Below are positions 9,433 to 21,300 of a stretch of 64,000 nt of DNA, one piece after another (positions within the stretch are counted from its first letter, which is position 1; every line of letters starts with the position of its first letter). The translations under genes were made by a program, and so were the position numbers. This DNA comes from Mycosarcoma maydis (taxonomy: Eukaryota; Basidiomycota; Ustilaginomycetes; Ustilaginales): positions 992,001-1,056,000 of the forward strand of contig NC_026482.1 in NCBI RefSeq assembly GCF_000328475.2, given 5' to 3'. The notes below the pieces were generated by a model. The model saw nothing but the letters and a program-made list of their open reading frames with translations. It did not search any database and was not told the origin of the DNA.

Positions 9433-12069
9433 ATGGACGCAAATCAGCTCTTGACAAATACGCTCTCGCCGGATCAGGCTATTCGTACTGATGCCGAACA
9501 GAAGCTCGAGGCCGCCGCTCGCGACAGCTATCCCGTCTACATGAGCACGCTCGCTGCCGAGCTGGCCAACGAATCGTCTCCCTCGCATATCCGAACTGCC
9601 GCTGGCCTTGCGGTCAAGAATGCACTCACCGCGCGTGATCAATCGCGCGTCGAAGAATACACCGCCAGATGGACTCTCTTACCCCAAGGCAGCCGCGATG
9701 ATATCAAGCAAAAAGTTCTTAGCACCTTGGGCAGCCAAGAGCATCGTGCAGGTACCGCCGCAGCTCAGGTGGTTGCAGCGATCGCCGCCATCGAACTGCC
9801 TGTAGGCCTGTGGAACGAGCTCATCTCACAACTCTTGAGCGCCATGGGTGATGCCAACAACATGCGTTTGCGACAGGCCGCTCTTCAGGCTATCGGTTTC
9901 ACATGCGAAGGCATCAGCTCCGACGTCTTGGCAGCACAGTCCAATGAGATCCTCACTGCCGTCATCCAGGGCGCACGTAAGGAAGAGCCAGCGCCCGAGG
10001 TTCAGCTTGCTGCGCTTCAGGCGCTTTTCAACTCGCTCGAGTTTGTCCGTGCCAACTTCGAGCGTGAGGGCGAGCGTAACTACATCATGCAGGTCGTCTG
10101 CGAAGCTACACAGAGCCCCAACATGCCGGTCAAGGTGGCTGCCTACGAGTGTCTGGTCAGAATCATGCAGCTTTACTACGACAAGATGCGCTTCTACATG
10201 GAACAGGCTCTCTTCGGTCTCACTGTCCTCGGTATGCGCGACTCGGAACCCAAGGTGGCGCTGCAAGCCGTCGAATTCTGGTCTACTGTCTGTGACGAAG
10301 AGATCGAGCTGGCGCTCGAAGCCGAAGAGGCTGCCGAATTTGGCGAGGAGCCCGAACGTGTCTGCTACAACTTTGCTCGCATCGCATTGCCCGATATCGT
10401 ACCTGTGCTGCTCGAGCTGCTCAAGACCCAGGACGAGGATGCGGACGAGGACGAATGGGACGTTTCAAAAGCTGCTGGTACCTGCGTCGGTCTTCTTGCT
10501 CAGGTCGTTGGGGACGACATCGTGCGCCTTGCTGTGCCCTTTGTCGAAGGCAACATCAAGAATCCCGATTGGCATGCGCGTGAAGCCGCCGTCATGTGCT
10601 TTGGCTCCATCATGGAAGGTCCCGACCGCAAGACGCTTGCTCCTCTGGTAGAATCAGCGCTTCCGATCATCATCGAGATGCTCCGCGACCAGAGCATCGC
10701 TGTCAAGGACACGGCTGCTTGGACCCTCGGGCGCATCTCGGACCTCTGCTGCGATTCGATTAAGACCGACGTGCATCTTCCGGCGCTCGTTCAGGCACTC
10801 GTGCTTGGACTGCAAGATGAGCCCCGCATCGTCACCAACTGCTGCTGGGCTATCATGAACCTTTCCGAGCAGCTTGGTACCAATGCTGCGGCGTACGATA
10901 ACGCAGGCGAACCTACGGATGCCAGCGCTGTACCGACCACGCCCCTGTCGCCCTTCTTCGAGGGCATCGTCTCCAGCCTTCTGCAGGCCACCGGACGCAG
11001 CTCCAACGAATCCAACAGCCGCACGTCCGCTTACGAAGCCTTGGCCAGCTCCATCACCCACTGCGCTGCCGACTGTATTCAACAGGCTAGCGGCGTCTTG
11101 GTGCAGATCCTTGACCGACAGCAGCAGCTCAATGAGGTAGCCGGTCAGCTCGTCGGTGTGGACGATCGCAACAACTGGGCTGAGCTTCAGGGCAACCTGT
11201 GCAGCGTCTTGATGGCCTGTGTGCGCCGTCTCGGTCGCGAGACGCTTCCATTGGGCGATCGCATCATGACCAATCTCCTGACGCTCATCCAGAACGGCAG
11301 CAAGCAGCCAACCGTGCTTGAAGACGCTTTCTTCACCGTCGGTGCCGTTATTGCCGCTTTCGAAGCCGACTTTGAAAAGTATCTCGGCGCCTTCCTGCCC
11401 TTCATGGTCGAAGGCCTGCGCAACCACGAAGAGTACCAGCTGTGCTCGATCAGCGTCGGTCTCATCGGCGATATCTGTCGTGCTCTGGGCGAAAACTCGG
11501 CAAAGTACTGCGACGACTTTATGAACGCGCTCTTTGCTAACCTCCAGTCGCCTCAGCTTAACCGCAGCGTCAAGCCGCCCATTCTCTCGTGCTTCGGTGA
11601 CATTGCTATGGCGATCGGCGCCGCATTCGAAAAGTATTTGCAGATGGGCATGTCGGTGCTGCAGCAGGCTTCGCTCATCCAGACCGTGGACCCTAACGAC
11701 TACGACATGATTGACTACATCAACTCGCTGCGCGAAGGTATTTGCGAAGCATACGTGGGTACTGTTTCGGGCATGCGTGCCGGAAACAGGATGGAGGCTC
11801 TGCAGCCTTACGTCGAGGGCATGTATGCGTTTATTGGTCTCGTAGCACACGCACAGACGCAAAGTCAGGCATCAGAACCGTTGATCCGCGGTGCGCTCGG
11901 ATTGCTTGGTGACATTGCCAGCGCCTACCCGAATGGAGAGCTCAAGGCATTGCTCAGCAGTTCGTGGATCGCCGAGTTTGTCAAGGCGGGTCGTGGACGT
12001 GGAAATGGATCCGAGACGAGAAAGACCGCCGCATGGGCTCGCGAGATGGTCAAGAAGGCCACCAAATAA
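9433..12069 (+). CDS. KAP95: Importin subunit beta-1 (karyopherin Kap95)
   Basis: A nuclear import receptor that binds importin alpha plus cargo, or cargo directly, docks at FG nucleoporins and is released by Ran-GTP. Its 878 residues match the usual 860-880 of the family. The N-terminus carries the importin-beta N-terminal (IBN_N) block: AEQKLEAAARDSYPVYMSTL followed by SSPSHIRTAAGLAVKNAL. The rest is a run of HEAT repeats. The acidic run DEDADEDEWDVSKAAGTCVG (about residues 335-354) corresponds to the conserved acidic loop in HEAT repeat 8 that contacts Ran and the importin-alpha IBB domain. It is a single exon with no interruption. It is convergent with TRP1, the stops being 500 bp apart. 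The call is essentially certain; a yeast-style symbol is used. Confidence 0.95.
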   Translation: MDANQLLTNTLSPDQAIRTDAEQKLEAAARDSYPVYMSTLAAELANESSPSHIRTAAGLAVKNALTARDQSRVEEYTARWTLLPQGSRDDIKQKVLSTLGSQEHRAGTAAAQVVAAIAAIELPVGLWNELISQLLSAMGDANNMRLRQAALQAIGFTCEGISSDVLAAQSNEILTAVIQGARKEEPAPEVQLAALQALFNSLEFVRANFEREGERNYIMQVVCEATQSPNMPVKVAAYECLVRIMQLYYDKMRFYMEQALFGLTVLGMRDSEPKVALQAVEFWSTVCDEEIELALEAEEAAEFGEEPERVCYNFARIALPDIVPVLLELLKTQDEDADEDEWDVSKAAGTCVGLLAQVVGDDIVRLAVPFVEGNIKNPDWHAREAAVMCFGSIMEGPDRKTLAPLVESALPIIIEMLRDQSIAVKDTAAWTLGRISDLCCDSIKTDVHLPALVQALVLGLQDEPRIVTNCCWAIMNLSEQLGTNAAAYDNAGEPTDASAVPTTPLSPFFEGIVSSLLQATGRSSNESNSRTSAYEALASSITHCAADCIQQASGVLVQILDRQQQLNEVAGQLVGVDDRNNWAELQGNLCSVLMACVRRLGRETLPLGDRIMTNLLTLIQNGSKQPTVLEDAFFTVGAVIAAFEADFEKYLGAFLPFMVEGLRNHEEYQLCSISVGLIGDICRALGENSAKYCDDFMNALFANLQSPQLNRSVKPPILSCFGDIAMAIGAAFEKYLQMGMSVLQQASLIQTVDPNDYDMIDYINSLREGICEAYVGTVSGMRAGNRMEALQPYVEGMYAFIGLVAHAQTQSQASEPLIRGALGLLGDIASAYPNGELKALLSSSWIAEFVKAGRGRGNGSETRKTAAWAREMVKKATK

Positions 12070-12569
12070 GATCAGCCTCTTTGACTCGTCATGGGCTCCA
12101 ATAGCCCGCCTCCTCCTCATTCTTCGCGCCTTTCGCTCTCAAGGAGGCAGCCACCCTCACAATCCTTCAAACCCAAAATGTTTGTCCCGCACTTGCTCCA
12201 TTCATGTAAACCAATACCCCTGCATCCAATCCCTTGCCTCTCCTCTCTTCCCAATCTTTACTCAGGTACACACTGGATCTTGTTCCGCTGTCACCCTTTC
12301 CCCTTCCCACCCTCATTCAAGTGCATTTCTATAGGTAAGTTGTCGCGCAATACAGTAGGTTTCTACACGTTCCAAAAATCAAAGTTGTTTCTCGAGCCGT
12401 CCGTTGCGTGTTTTGTGCGTGGTCGAGTTTACAGCGCGTGGTCGCAGGCTTCTCAGTGTGACGAGCAGGGAGATGGGTGCGAATCACGAATGTCTCGTCG
12501 AAACATGTATGAATTAATCTAATCGTGAAAAGTTTTCAACAAAAGAGACGGCGGAAGGTAAGCATGGAC
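12070..12569. other. Convergent 3' intergenic region
   Basis: About 500 bp between the stops of KAP95 and TRP1. It contains pyrimidine-rich sequence after KAP95 and GAATCACGAATGT plus AATCGTGAA words near 12480-12530. No gene is supported; both 3' ends and polyadenylation sites must lie here. Confidence 0.6.
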
Positions 12570-15056
12570 TCAAGCTAGGGAGGAAGCAGTGCGAGCAGCG
12601 AGGACAAACGCCTTGATCTTAGCGAGGTCCTTGTTGCCGTCGGTCTCGACGCCGGAGCTGGTATCAACTGCGAACGGTTGGGCCACCTTGATCGCCTGTG
12701 CGACGTTCTCAGCTGTGAGCCCGCCAGCAAGCAACACTGGCATGGACCTCAACGCCGAACCGCCCACTACACCGGGCAAAGGATCAGCGTTCCTGATCTG
12801 ATTCGCGATGGACCAGTCAAACGACACACCCGTGCCACCATCTCCACCAGCAGCTGCGGTGTCCAATGCCGCAATGTGGTGGTACCCCGGTCGGCTCACT
12901 TCCCGGAGCAAGTCTTTGCCCAATCCAGCTCCAGGCTTGACCGAAAAGACGCGAATGACTAGCCGACCAGGGAGGAACTTTGCCCATTCCGTACCTTCGC
13001 TACGGCCGTGCAGCTGGACTACATCGAGGCCAAGACGTTCGGCCGTGCTTGCTACTTCGGCAAGTGGCTGGTCGCGGAAGACACCGACGAGCAGGGGTCT
13101 GCGACCCGCTCGGGAGCGCAGCTTCTTGACTGTCAGCGAGAACCAGTCTTCCGGAGTCACGCCCTGCTCGATGGAGCCAGCAACCGCATCAGCATCGAGG
13201 GTGACCGGGGCGGCGCTTTCAAAGGCAGGAAGCGAACGGACAGCCTTGATGATCTCAGCTGCCTGCTCGAGCGAGACAGTGCGCTTAGTGCCGGGAGCGA
13301 GAATCATGCCCAGCATATCAGCTCCAGCTTCGGCAGCAGTGACCGCCGCCTCCACCGTCGACAGACCACAGATCTTAACAAGCGAGGCGTGACCCACAAC
13401 GGATCCAGGCAGACTTTCCACGGCCGTGCTGGTGGAAGGGAGACCTAGCAGATCGTGAATGAAAGCGCGCTTGTCCTTGGCACGCATCAGCGCTTCGCCT
13501 ACCAGGACGGCGCCAACGCCCTCCTTGAGATACTTGGCTACATCGCTGCGACCGCTGATACCGCTAAGAGCACAAAGGATGACACCGCCCTTGTTGGCAG
13601 CGTCGGCAAGTCGCGAAGTGGTCTCCATGTCGACATTAAAGTCATGGAGGTTGCGATTGTTGACGCCGACAACCTTTGCACCGAGTCGAATGGCGCGCGT
13701 CATTTCTTCGGGATTGTTGACTTCCACGAGCGGCTCCATGCCCAGGCTAAGACTGTAGTCGTAGAGCTCCTTGAGGTGCTCGTCCGTGAGCATGGCAACG
13801 ATGAGCAGCACCGTGTCGGCACCAGCAAGCCTGGCTTCGGCAATTTGGTAAGTGTCGACGATGAAGTCCTTTCTCAGAATGGCGGGGCGATCCGGTAGGT
13901 TATCGACCGCTCGTCTTGCGAGCGATAGGTCATGCATCGTACCCTTGAACCACTTGGGCTCAGTGAGAACACTGATAACGCTGGCACCTCCGCGAGCGTA
14001 TGCAAGCGCTTGGGCGCCAGCGTGGGCGGTGGGATCGATGTCGCCCTTACTGGGACTGGCACGCTTCATCTCGGCCATGACTCCGGGCAAGCCACGAGAG
14101 GCGTGTCGCTGGAGACGCTCTGGGAAGTTGATCAGAGGAGGTGCGAGGTGCAGCGAGAGAGCTATATCAAGATCACGCTGAGAGAAGCCTGGAATGGCCT
14201 TGGTGGCAGCAATGTCTTTGAGTCGCTGCACATGAATTCTCTCGAGAATGGTGCCGACACTGCCCGCAGCAGCTGGTGTGGGCTGACCGTTGGCAGCTTC
14301 AGTAGAGGCCATAGCAAGGACAGGCTCGGTGGTGCTTTCGGCGCGCTCGATAGCAGCGGCATCGACCTTGGCCTGTGGATTGGCGTCCCAGGTACCGCCG
14401 GTCCAGCTGAGAAAGTTGACCATCATTTCGCGGCCTCCAACGCTGAGGATACTCTCGGGATGGTACTGTACGGCTTCAACAGTGTAACGAGTGTGACGGA
14501 TGCCCATGACGACACCGCTGGCGGTTTTGGAAGTGACTACGAGCTCCTTGGGCAGGCTAGGAAGCTGAGCAGCGAGACTGTGGTAGCGCGTGCCAATCAC
14601 GCCTTGGGCGGGAAGGCCCGCGTAAAGACCCTTTCCGTCATGAGCGATCTCGGATGTCTTGCCATGGACGATCTCGCCAGCGAATTCAACGACACCAGTG
14701 TAGGCCGAGTAAATTGACTGGAGGCCCATGCAGACGCCGAGAATGGGAATCTTGCCGGCAAAGTGCTTGATACACGGAATGGAAATACCTGAGTCATGGA
14801 GAGGGTGACCGGGGCCAGGGCTGATGACAATATTGGCAGGATTGAGTGCCTCGATCTCTTCCAGGGTGATCTTGTCGTTGCGAAAAACGACAAGGTCAGC
14901 GCCAGCTTCCGCGAGGAATTGGACGACATTGTAGGTGAAACTGTCGTAGTTGTCTATCAAGACAGTCTTGCCTTTCGCGGCGCGCGATCCGATGCTAATG
15001 GCCTGGGGTTGCACATTGGAAGCTACTGAGACGAGCCCTTCGGTAGGAGCCGACAT
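12570..15056 (-). CDS. TRP1: Trifunctional tryptophan biosynthesis protein (GATase / IGPS / PRAI)
   Basis: One polypeptide of 828 residues carries three activities: the glutamine amidotransferase subunit of anthranilate synthase, indole-3-glycerol-phosphate synthase and phosphoribosylanthranilate isomerase. Domain 1 (about 30-215) opens with VLIDNYDSFTYN and has the class-I triad: Cys109 in LGVCMG, plus His199 and Glu201 in QYHPES. Domain 2 (about 265-540) has AEMKRASPSKGDI, ILRKDFIVD and GVNNRNL, the IGPS active-site strands. Domain 3 (about 565-828) starts at LVKICGLST and ends with the phosphate-binding LLAGGL block. The start is MSAPTEGLVS (15054-15056) rather than the ATG 14 codons earlier, since the amidotransferase core follows it closely. 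The order GATase-IGPS-PRAI is the usual one for filamentous fungi. It is a single exon. Confidence 0.95.
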   Translation of the reverse strand: MSAPTEGLVSVASNVQPQAISIGSRAAKGKTVLIDNYDSFTYNVVQFLAEAGADLVVFRNDKITLEEIEALNPANIVISPGPGHPLHDSGISIPCIKHFAGKIPILGVCMGLQSIYSAYTGVVEFAGEIVHGKTSEIAHDGKGLYAGLPAQGVIGTRYHSLAAQLPSLPKELVVTSKTASGVVMGIRHTRYTVEAVQYHPESILSVGGREMMVNFLSWTGGTWDANPQAKVDAAAIERAESTTEPVLAMASTEAANGQPTPAAAGSVGTILERIHVQRLKDIAATKAIPGFSQRDLDIALSLHLAPPLINFPERLQRHASRGLPGVMAEMKRASPSKGDIDPTAHAGAQALAYARGGASVISVLTEPKWFKGTMHDLSLARRAVDNLPDRPAILRKDFIVDTYQIAEARLAGADTVLLIVAMLTDEHLKELYDYSLSLGMEPLVEVNNPEEMTRAIRLGAKVVGVNNRNLHDFNVDMETTSRLADAANKGGVILCALSGISGRSDVAKYLKEGVGAVLVGEALMRAKDKRAFIHDLLGLPSTSTAVESLPGSVVGHASLVKICGLSTVEAAVTAAEAGADMLGMILAPGTKRTVSLEQAAEIIKAVRSLPAFESAAPVTLDADAVAGSIEQGVTPEDWFSLTVKKLRSRAGRRPLLVGVFRDQPLAEVASTAERLGLDVVQLHGRSEGTEWAKFLPGRLVIRVFSVKPGAGLGKDLLREVSRPGYHHIAALDTAAAGGDGGTGVSFDWSIANQIRNADPLPGVVGGSALRSMPVLLAGGLTAENVAQAIKVAQPFAVDTSSGVETDGNKDLAKIKAFVLAARTASSLA

Positions 15057-15836
15057 GATGAATGATAGCAAAGGTTGAGATTGAGGCCGAGAGTGCAAAT
15101 GTGAGTTGAAGAGAAGAAAAGACCCGCCGAGAATCAGCAGACTTTATGCGAATGCCAATGCGGTTAGAGAGCCTGTCAGAATGCTAGTCGGTAGATGAGC
15201 CCTTTGCTTGATCTGGTGGGATGTGACAGCGCAGAGGCGGACACGGGAGGGTGGGCCGCGGTGGCACGGTTCCAATCAGAGTTGCTATGACAAGATGGGC
15301 AACAAGGCGTGAGAACAATCACGAGTTGAGAAGTAGAGATGAGTTTAGTTTGGTGAACAGGTCTGTGCTGCAAATCACAGAATTACAGCTGTTTTTCCAG
15401 CAATTTCAGAAGAATCCCAGATTAGGTCCGGTGACTCGCACACGCGGATAGGCCGAGTCACGAATGTCACCCCCATCTATGATCCCAGACAACTAGTCTA
15501 TGCAACTAACGCTGCTGATCAGTTGCCGACTAGTGCATGCAGTCAGTTGCATGCCACACCATCTAACTTACTTTGAATCCTGTACAATAAGCAACTTTTT
15601 TCTTTTCTTTTTTCTTTCTTTTTTTGCTCAACTCGAAGACGACAGTTGATAGCAGTCGAACGTTTGTGTTACTCATTAGCTCAATCTCGGCATGGGCAGG
15701 ATGGTTTCACGAATGCAAGGTCAAAGCCTGGTTGCGGTCAGACAAACGCACAAACGAGGTTAAATTGACTGAAAGTTTGATTAGTGTGGTAGGAGATGTA
15801 GACTTCTTGACGTGGAAACCTCCAAAGACAATCTAG
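15057..15836. other. Intergenic between TRP1 and CCP1
   Basis: Contains the TRP1 promoter and leader and the CCP1 3' region. No gene is supported. A polypyrimidine tract lies at 15595-15625, and CATGCAGTCAGTTGCATGC forms a short inverted repeat near 15534-15552. Confidence 0.6.
15595..15625. repeat. Polypyrimidine T-rich tract
   Basis: Thirty-one bases of almost pure T with scattered C. It lies about 210 bp past the CCP1 stop and about 540 bp upstream of the TRP1 start, in a non-coding stretch. Confidence 0.8.
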
Positions 15837-17033
15837 TTAGTTGGCGTTCTCCTGCTCAGCTGAAGTAGCAAACTCGAACGGTTTGCCACCGTCGAGCTTG
15901 GTCTCGAAAGCCTTGAAGTTTTCAGCTGGGACACCGAGCTCAAGTAGCTTGGCGTAGGCACTGCGGAAGTCGTTGAAGAATTCGTCCTCGCTCTTGGCGT
16001 AGCGCTGAACGTGCTTCTTGAACGAAGGGTCCTGCACCAGAGCCATGTCGGTCATGAGCATCATGAGGCTCTTGGTCGACTTGTCCTCGAATTGAGGAGG
16101 GCCGTTCCACTTTCGGATGTTCCACTTTTCGTTCATAAGCAGGTTAAAGTATTCGTTGGTGAACGACGTAGGAGCAAAAGTCCAAGGGCCATCGAATCCG
16201 GACCGGTCCGTGTGGCATCGGCCGAGAGCATGCGCACCCGAGAGTGCCACAATTTCCTGGTCGTTGAAGCCCATCTTGTAAAAGATGTATCGAAGGTGGT
16301 CTGGACCCTTGTCACCGTCGGGAAGTCGGCCATCAGGAGTGCACTTGTCGGCGGTAGCATCCTTGCGGCCAGGGCGCCAAGGGATCTTGGGGCCGCCAAG
16401 CTCCTGAATGGCAGCGACACCTCCGAGCGTCCAGAGATCAGAGTAGGTGATCCACGGGAACTTCTGATGAATCTTCTCCATGAAGTCACGGGCAGCACCG
16501 AGACCAGCGTTAGCGCCGTGTTCAGATTCGGGGGCGAATCGCATTGTGGCACCATTGGAGCCGCCGGTGTTGCTGTTCTTGTCATAGGTACCTGAAGCGT
16601 GCCATGCGAGACGCACGAGGACAGGGCCGTACGAGCCGTCGTCGTAGTCGGGGTTTGCCTCGAGCTGCTCGGCGATGGCGTTGTAGACAGCCTGGTAGTC
16701 GGCCTTGGAGTGAGCGCTGGTGGTGGCAGGGCCTACCGAGCCCTTAGAGCCCTGGAACTTATTGGCGCCATTTGCGCCGACGCCCAGGATCGACACTTTG
16801 TCGTCGCGGCCAAATGCGAGGAAAGCACCACCGGCGGCAGCAGCAATGGCGACCGAGGTAAGCAGCACCTTGCTGGTCGACGAGCTGCTCGATGGTTGCG
16901 GAGGAGGTGGCGAACCAGGAGCAGGCGAGCTGTAGTGACGAACGCTCGAACGAATCGAGGGACGAGTAGCGAAGTTACGAGCCGATGCTCGCAACGGCTG
17001 CGCAACACGGAGACCAGTGCGGAGCGAAGCCAT
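15837..17033 (-). CDS. CCP1: Cytochrome c peroxidase, mitochondrial
   Basis: A class I haem peroxidase that reduces H2O2 with electrons from cytochrome c in the intermembrane space. It has 398 residues. Residues 1-40 are basic and Ser/Arg-rich with no acids, like a mitochondrial presequence. A hydrophobic Ala-rich segment (about 54-75) follows, as in the bipartite targeting signal of yeast Ccp1. The distal pocket is [13 protein letters not shown] (Arg141, Trp144, His145). The proximal haem ligand is His268 in [12 protein letters not shown]. The radical-forming tryptophan that separates CCP from ascorbate peroxidase is present as GPWTFAPT (Trp284), followed by [10 protein letters not shown]. 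Every key residue is intact, so an active enzyme is expected. Its start faces SEC24 across a 1.3-kb divergent promoter region. Confidence 0.95.
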
Positions 17034-18339
17034 CTTGACGGATGGATAGAGACGATGGAGGATGATGTGGTGGGTGGAAAAGCTGGCACGCGCTGCAGAT
17101 TCGAGCTGAGCCTCACGAAGAAGAAAAGGAAATCAGGCCGATCTTCGGTTCCACAAAACACACACCGAGCCGAAGCGTCCTTTGACTCGCCCACCTCTCA
17201 CAAATCTACTTCTCCCATCGATCTGGTCCTCTGACCGAAGACGACGATTAGTGATTATACACTGTATAGGAGGTTCTTGAAGTGTGCATAGTAGATCCTG
17301 GCACGAGATCGCAGTCGGACAAAGCCGTGAATCGCTTATCTCCATCCTAGCTAGTTGCGCGAATGCGAGTAGCAACTGTGCCCATTCCGAATCGGCTCAG
17401 CTTTCTTGTTGCAATATTCGTCAATGAGGTGGGACCGTGCTACCAATTCGCTATTTGTCATCCAACCAGAGCAGCGGAATTTTAAAACCCTTGTGAAACG
17501 GCTCGTTTGGCTCGAGCACGCTACACCAGCTCAGTCGCCGACAAGCTGCAGGTCAATCGCCGTCGTACATCGCCAGCCCGCCCAATCCTGAAGCACGAAT
17601 CGCTGCGATACGTTCCGAAACCTTCGGCCCCTTTCTCCTCCGTGGCCCCATAGCCCCCAAAGCTTGCCTTGCGACATAGCATCATTCGATGTGCGGTTAT
17701 GTGACCGTATTGAGCCGCTCTGTCGAAAATACTCTCGTTTTGGGTTGATTATTGATCCCGGATCACGTGGACGCGGAGATCACGGATCACGGATCGTTGT
17801 TCGTGGATCGTGGATCTGAGCCGCTTTTGTTACACCGTACGAATTATTCTTTCACTTCATTATTCACGATTCACGATTCGTGATTCGTGAAACACGGATC
17901 GCGCCGACTTCCTTCTCGCACGACTCGGTCCCAGGCCAACTGCAGAGTGTCTGCCGCGATTTATGAACTAAAGCGGTGAGCTGGAAGACACGAGTGTCGA
18001 GGGTGGGCGCACGGGCGAGCAGAACAGAAGGTTGCGTGTCTCGAACTTAGTCGTCTTGTCTACCTCGTACATGTTCATCAAGCCTCCAGCTCTCTTGCCT
18101 CGGATCAAACTCGTATCTGTTTCAGAGCTTCGATATCCACCTTAGAGATATTCGTCCTGATTCATCGCATAGCTGTTCGATAGCTCGTGGCGCCCAGCCA
18201 AGACTCGCGATCCAGATAGATCACAAGCACTCCAAGCAACGCGACCCCATTTGCAAGGCGTTTCCGTGTAGCTTGTCGTGATCATCATCGTTCGAAATCT
18301 TCCCAATAATTACTTGCTGTCCATCAACATTGCGCCAAG
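17034..18339. promoter_or_regulatory. Divergent promoter region CCP1 / SEC24
   Basis: About 1.3 kb between two divergent starts with no supported gene. It carries two clusters of the dispersed motif: GATCACG/GGATCGTG words at 17757-17818, and ATTCACGATTCACGATTCGTG at 17862-17890, which continues as an inverted repeat. Confidence 0.5.
17757..17890. repeat. Two clusters of CACGATTC / GATTCGTG words
   Basis: 17757-17818 holds repeated GATCACG, CACGGATC and GGATCGTGGATC words. 17862-17890 is an imperfect palindrome of ATTCACGATTC and GATTCGTGA copies. They resemble the motif clusters at 5501, 37926 and 46281. Confidence 0.7.
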
Positions 18340-21300
18340 ATGAACCCGCAGCAGCCAAATCAAGGCCCTGGTGGCCCATACCCAGGTCAGCCTGTACCTC
18401 CACGTCCCGGACCTCCTCCTGGCGCTCCGCAGCAGGGACGCTTTCCTCCTCAACCGCAGCAGCAGCCACCGTCTCTACAACAGCGTCCACCTCAACAGCA
18501 GGCATTGCAACAAAATGCTCGACCAGCGCTTAACCCAGCCATGCCAGCTCGTCCACAACAGCCAGGCATGCCCCATGCTAGGCCATCACAACCTCCTTCC
18601 ACTAGCATTGCCGGCGTCCGGCCACCTTCCGGTCGCCCTTTTCCGCAGCAACCAGGCTTGCAGGCGCCCGGATTTTCTTCAGGAGCGCCGCAGCAACATG
18701 CACCTCAAATGCAAGGCAGACTCAGTCCGCGTCCCATTGCACAGCCTGGAACCATGGCTGGAGTAGAATCTCAGATGGCTGGTGTGCAGCTCCAGGATCG
18801 TCAACCTAGCCCCGCGCCCGCCGCTTTGTCGTCCGATGCTGGTCCCACCAAAACAAAACGCAGTGCGCGTGCCTACCACACCGACGCTCAACCCGTCGCT
18901 GCTCCTGGCTGGAATGACGCACCCCACCAGCCCAATCCATCACCTGCTCCGTGGCAGCAAGCTGCAGCCGCAAGGGTAGCCCAGCAAGACCACCAATTCA
19001 ACCAGCCCAACAACGACAACGCTGCTCTCGACCAAATGCCCGGTCAACGAAACGTCGTCTCTCCCGCCCAAGCTGCCCACAACCGTGCCATGATGGCTCA
19101 AAATGCAGCGCGGCCCAACATGCCCGCTAACCCGCAAAGCAACATTCCCGGCATGCAAGCAGCGTTGGACGGTAGCGGTTCCATCGCCCAACCACCTCAT
19201 CAGGCCGGACAGCGATTCGCAGGACCTCGCAGCAAAATTGACCCGGACCAGATCCCCAGTCCCGTCGAAATGCAGGACGCTGACCAGGAATTCTTCGACA
19301 AGGAGTGGTTTGCTACGTGCGGACGAGGGGGCATGCCGCTCAGCACTACCAGCTTTGCCGCCGTCGACCAAGGCAATTGCTCTCCTAAGCATCTGCGCCT
19401 CACCACCTATAGCATACCCGCCACTGATGAGCTCGCCACCACGTCACAGTTACCACTGGCGGTGCTGATGCAACCCTTTGCGCAGCTTCGCTCAGACGAA
19501 ACCCCCATACCTGTCGCCACCTTTGGCGAGAGTGGGCCCCCACGTTGCAAGCGCTGCCGAGCCTACATTAACGCCTGGTGCGTCTTTGTCGAGGGCGGTC
19601 AGAAATGGACCTGCAATCTTTGCGGCACTGCCACCGAGGTCGCAGCCGACTACTTCTGCAACCTTGACATGAGCGGCCGACGCGTCGATTTCGACCACCG
19701 TCCGGAACTCTCGCATGGCTCGATCGACTTTGCTGTTCCAAAGGAATACTGGGCCATCCAGTCGACACCGCCTGCCTCGGTGTTGCTCCCCGTTGCACCT
19801 GCCAGTACCCGCACCGAGACTGCCAAGCTGGATCCAAAGCAAGAATCAAAGGATTATGAGGGCACAACGCTCGGCCTTAGCGGTCAAGGTGCACAGGCCG
19901 CCAGAAGCGCTACCAAAGCCGCCAGCGAAGCGCTCAACGGCCTGCAGCTCGGCAAGGGCCGCACCACTGTTCGTGCCCCACGCCCTCTCACCTACTTTTT
20001 CGCCATCGATGTCAGCTACAGCGCCGTGCGATCCGGTGCCCTTGCCAGCTCTGTCGAAGCCATTCGGGAGACGCTTTACGGTCCAAAGGCCAGCTCTGCG
20101 GATGCAGGAAGCAACGGAGCACCCGACGCCAATCCCGCTACTGGCCCTGGCTTTGGTTTGGTGGAAGGTGCACGCGTGGCCATCCTCACCTTTGACCGTG
20201 CACTCCACTTTTATAACCTCTCGGCCGAGCTCGACCAGGCTCAGATGCTCGTGGTCGGTGATATTGACGAGCCCTTTGTTCCTATCAGCGATGGCCTGTT
20301 GGCTGATGTCTGGGAGTCGCGCCATCTCATCGAGGGCTTACTCGAGAATCTGCCCAGCATGTTTGGAGAGAACATGGTTGGCGACGCTGCGCTCGGTGCG
20401 GCGGTGCGTGGCGCCCAAGCAGCGCTCTCTACCATTGGCGGCCAGGTCAACATCTTCCTCTCCACAATTCCTACGGTGGGACCTGGTGCGCTTAAGCATC
20501 GTGAAGACACCAAGCTGTATGGCACTGACAAGGAGAAGAACCTGTTCATCCCTCAGGACGGCTTCTATCGAGGAGTCGCCGAAGAGTGCGTCGACGCAGG
20601 TATCGGTATCAACGTCTTCTTTTTCCCTTCGCAGTACATTGATGTGGCGACCATCGGCGTTCTCCCGGGATCCACCGGTGGCGAGGTGTTTTTCCATCCC
20701 CGCTTCGACCCTGTCCGCGACGGCATCAAGCTGCAAATCGAGGTCCGACGCACCGTGCTGCGCGAGACGGCATATAATGTCACGATGCGCCTCCGATGCT
20801 CCAATGGTTTGCGTGTCGCCGACCACTTTGGCAACTTTTTCCAGCACAACGCCACCGATCTCGAACTTGGCACTATGGATGCCGACAAATGCGTCGCCGC
20901 GCTCGTCAAACACGACAGCAAGCTCGACGAGAAGCACGAAGCTCACTTCCAGTGCGCGGTCCTCTACACTACCGCCGAAGGTGAACGACGTGTTCGATGC
21001 CACAACATTGCCGTACCCGTCACGTCGCTTCTTGGCAACGTCTTCCGCTATGCTGATATGGACAGTACCGTCGCCTACTACAGCAAGGAAGTCGTCTCGT
21101 TGGCGCATGTCAAGCCGCTCAAAGACGTGCGCCATTATCTCACTGATAAATGTGTGAAGATTTTGCTTGCCTATCGTCGAAATTGCGCATCCTCCACCAG
21201 CCCAGGTCAGCTCATCTTGCCAGAAAGCTTCAAGCTGTTCCCCTTATACGCTCTTGCGATCAACAAGACGAAGTGCGTCAAGGGTGGCAACGTGACATCG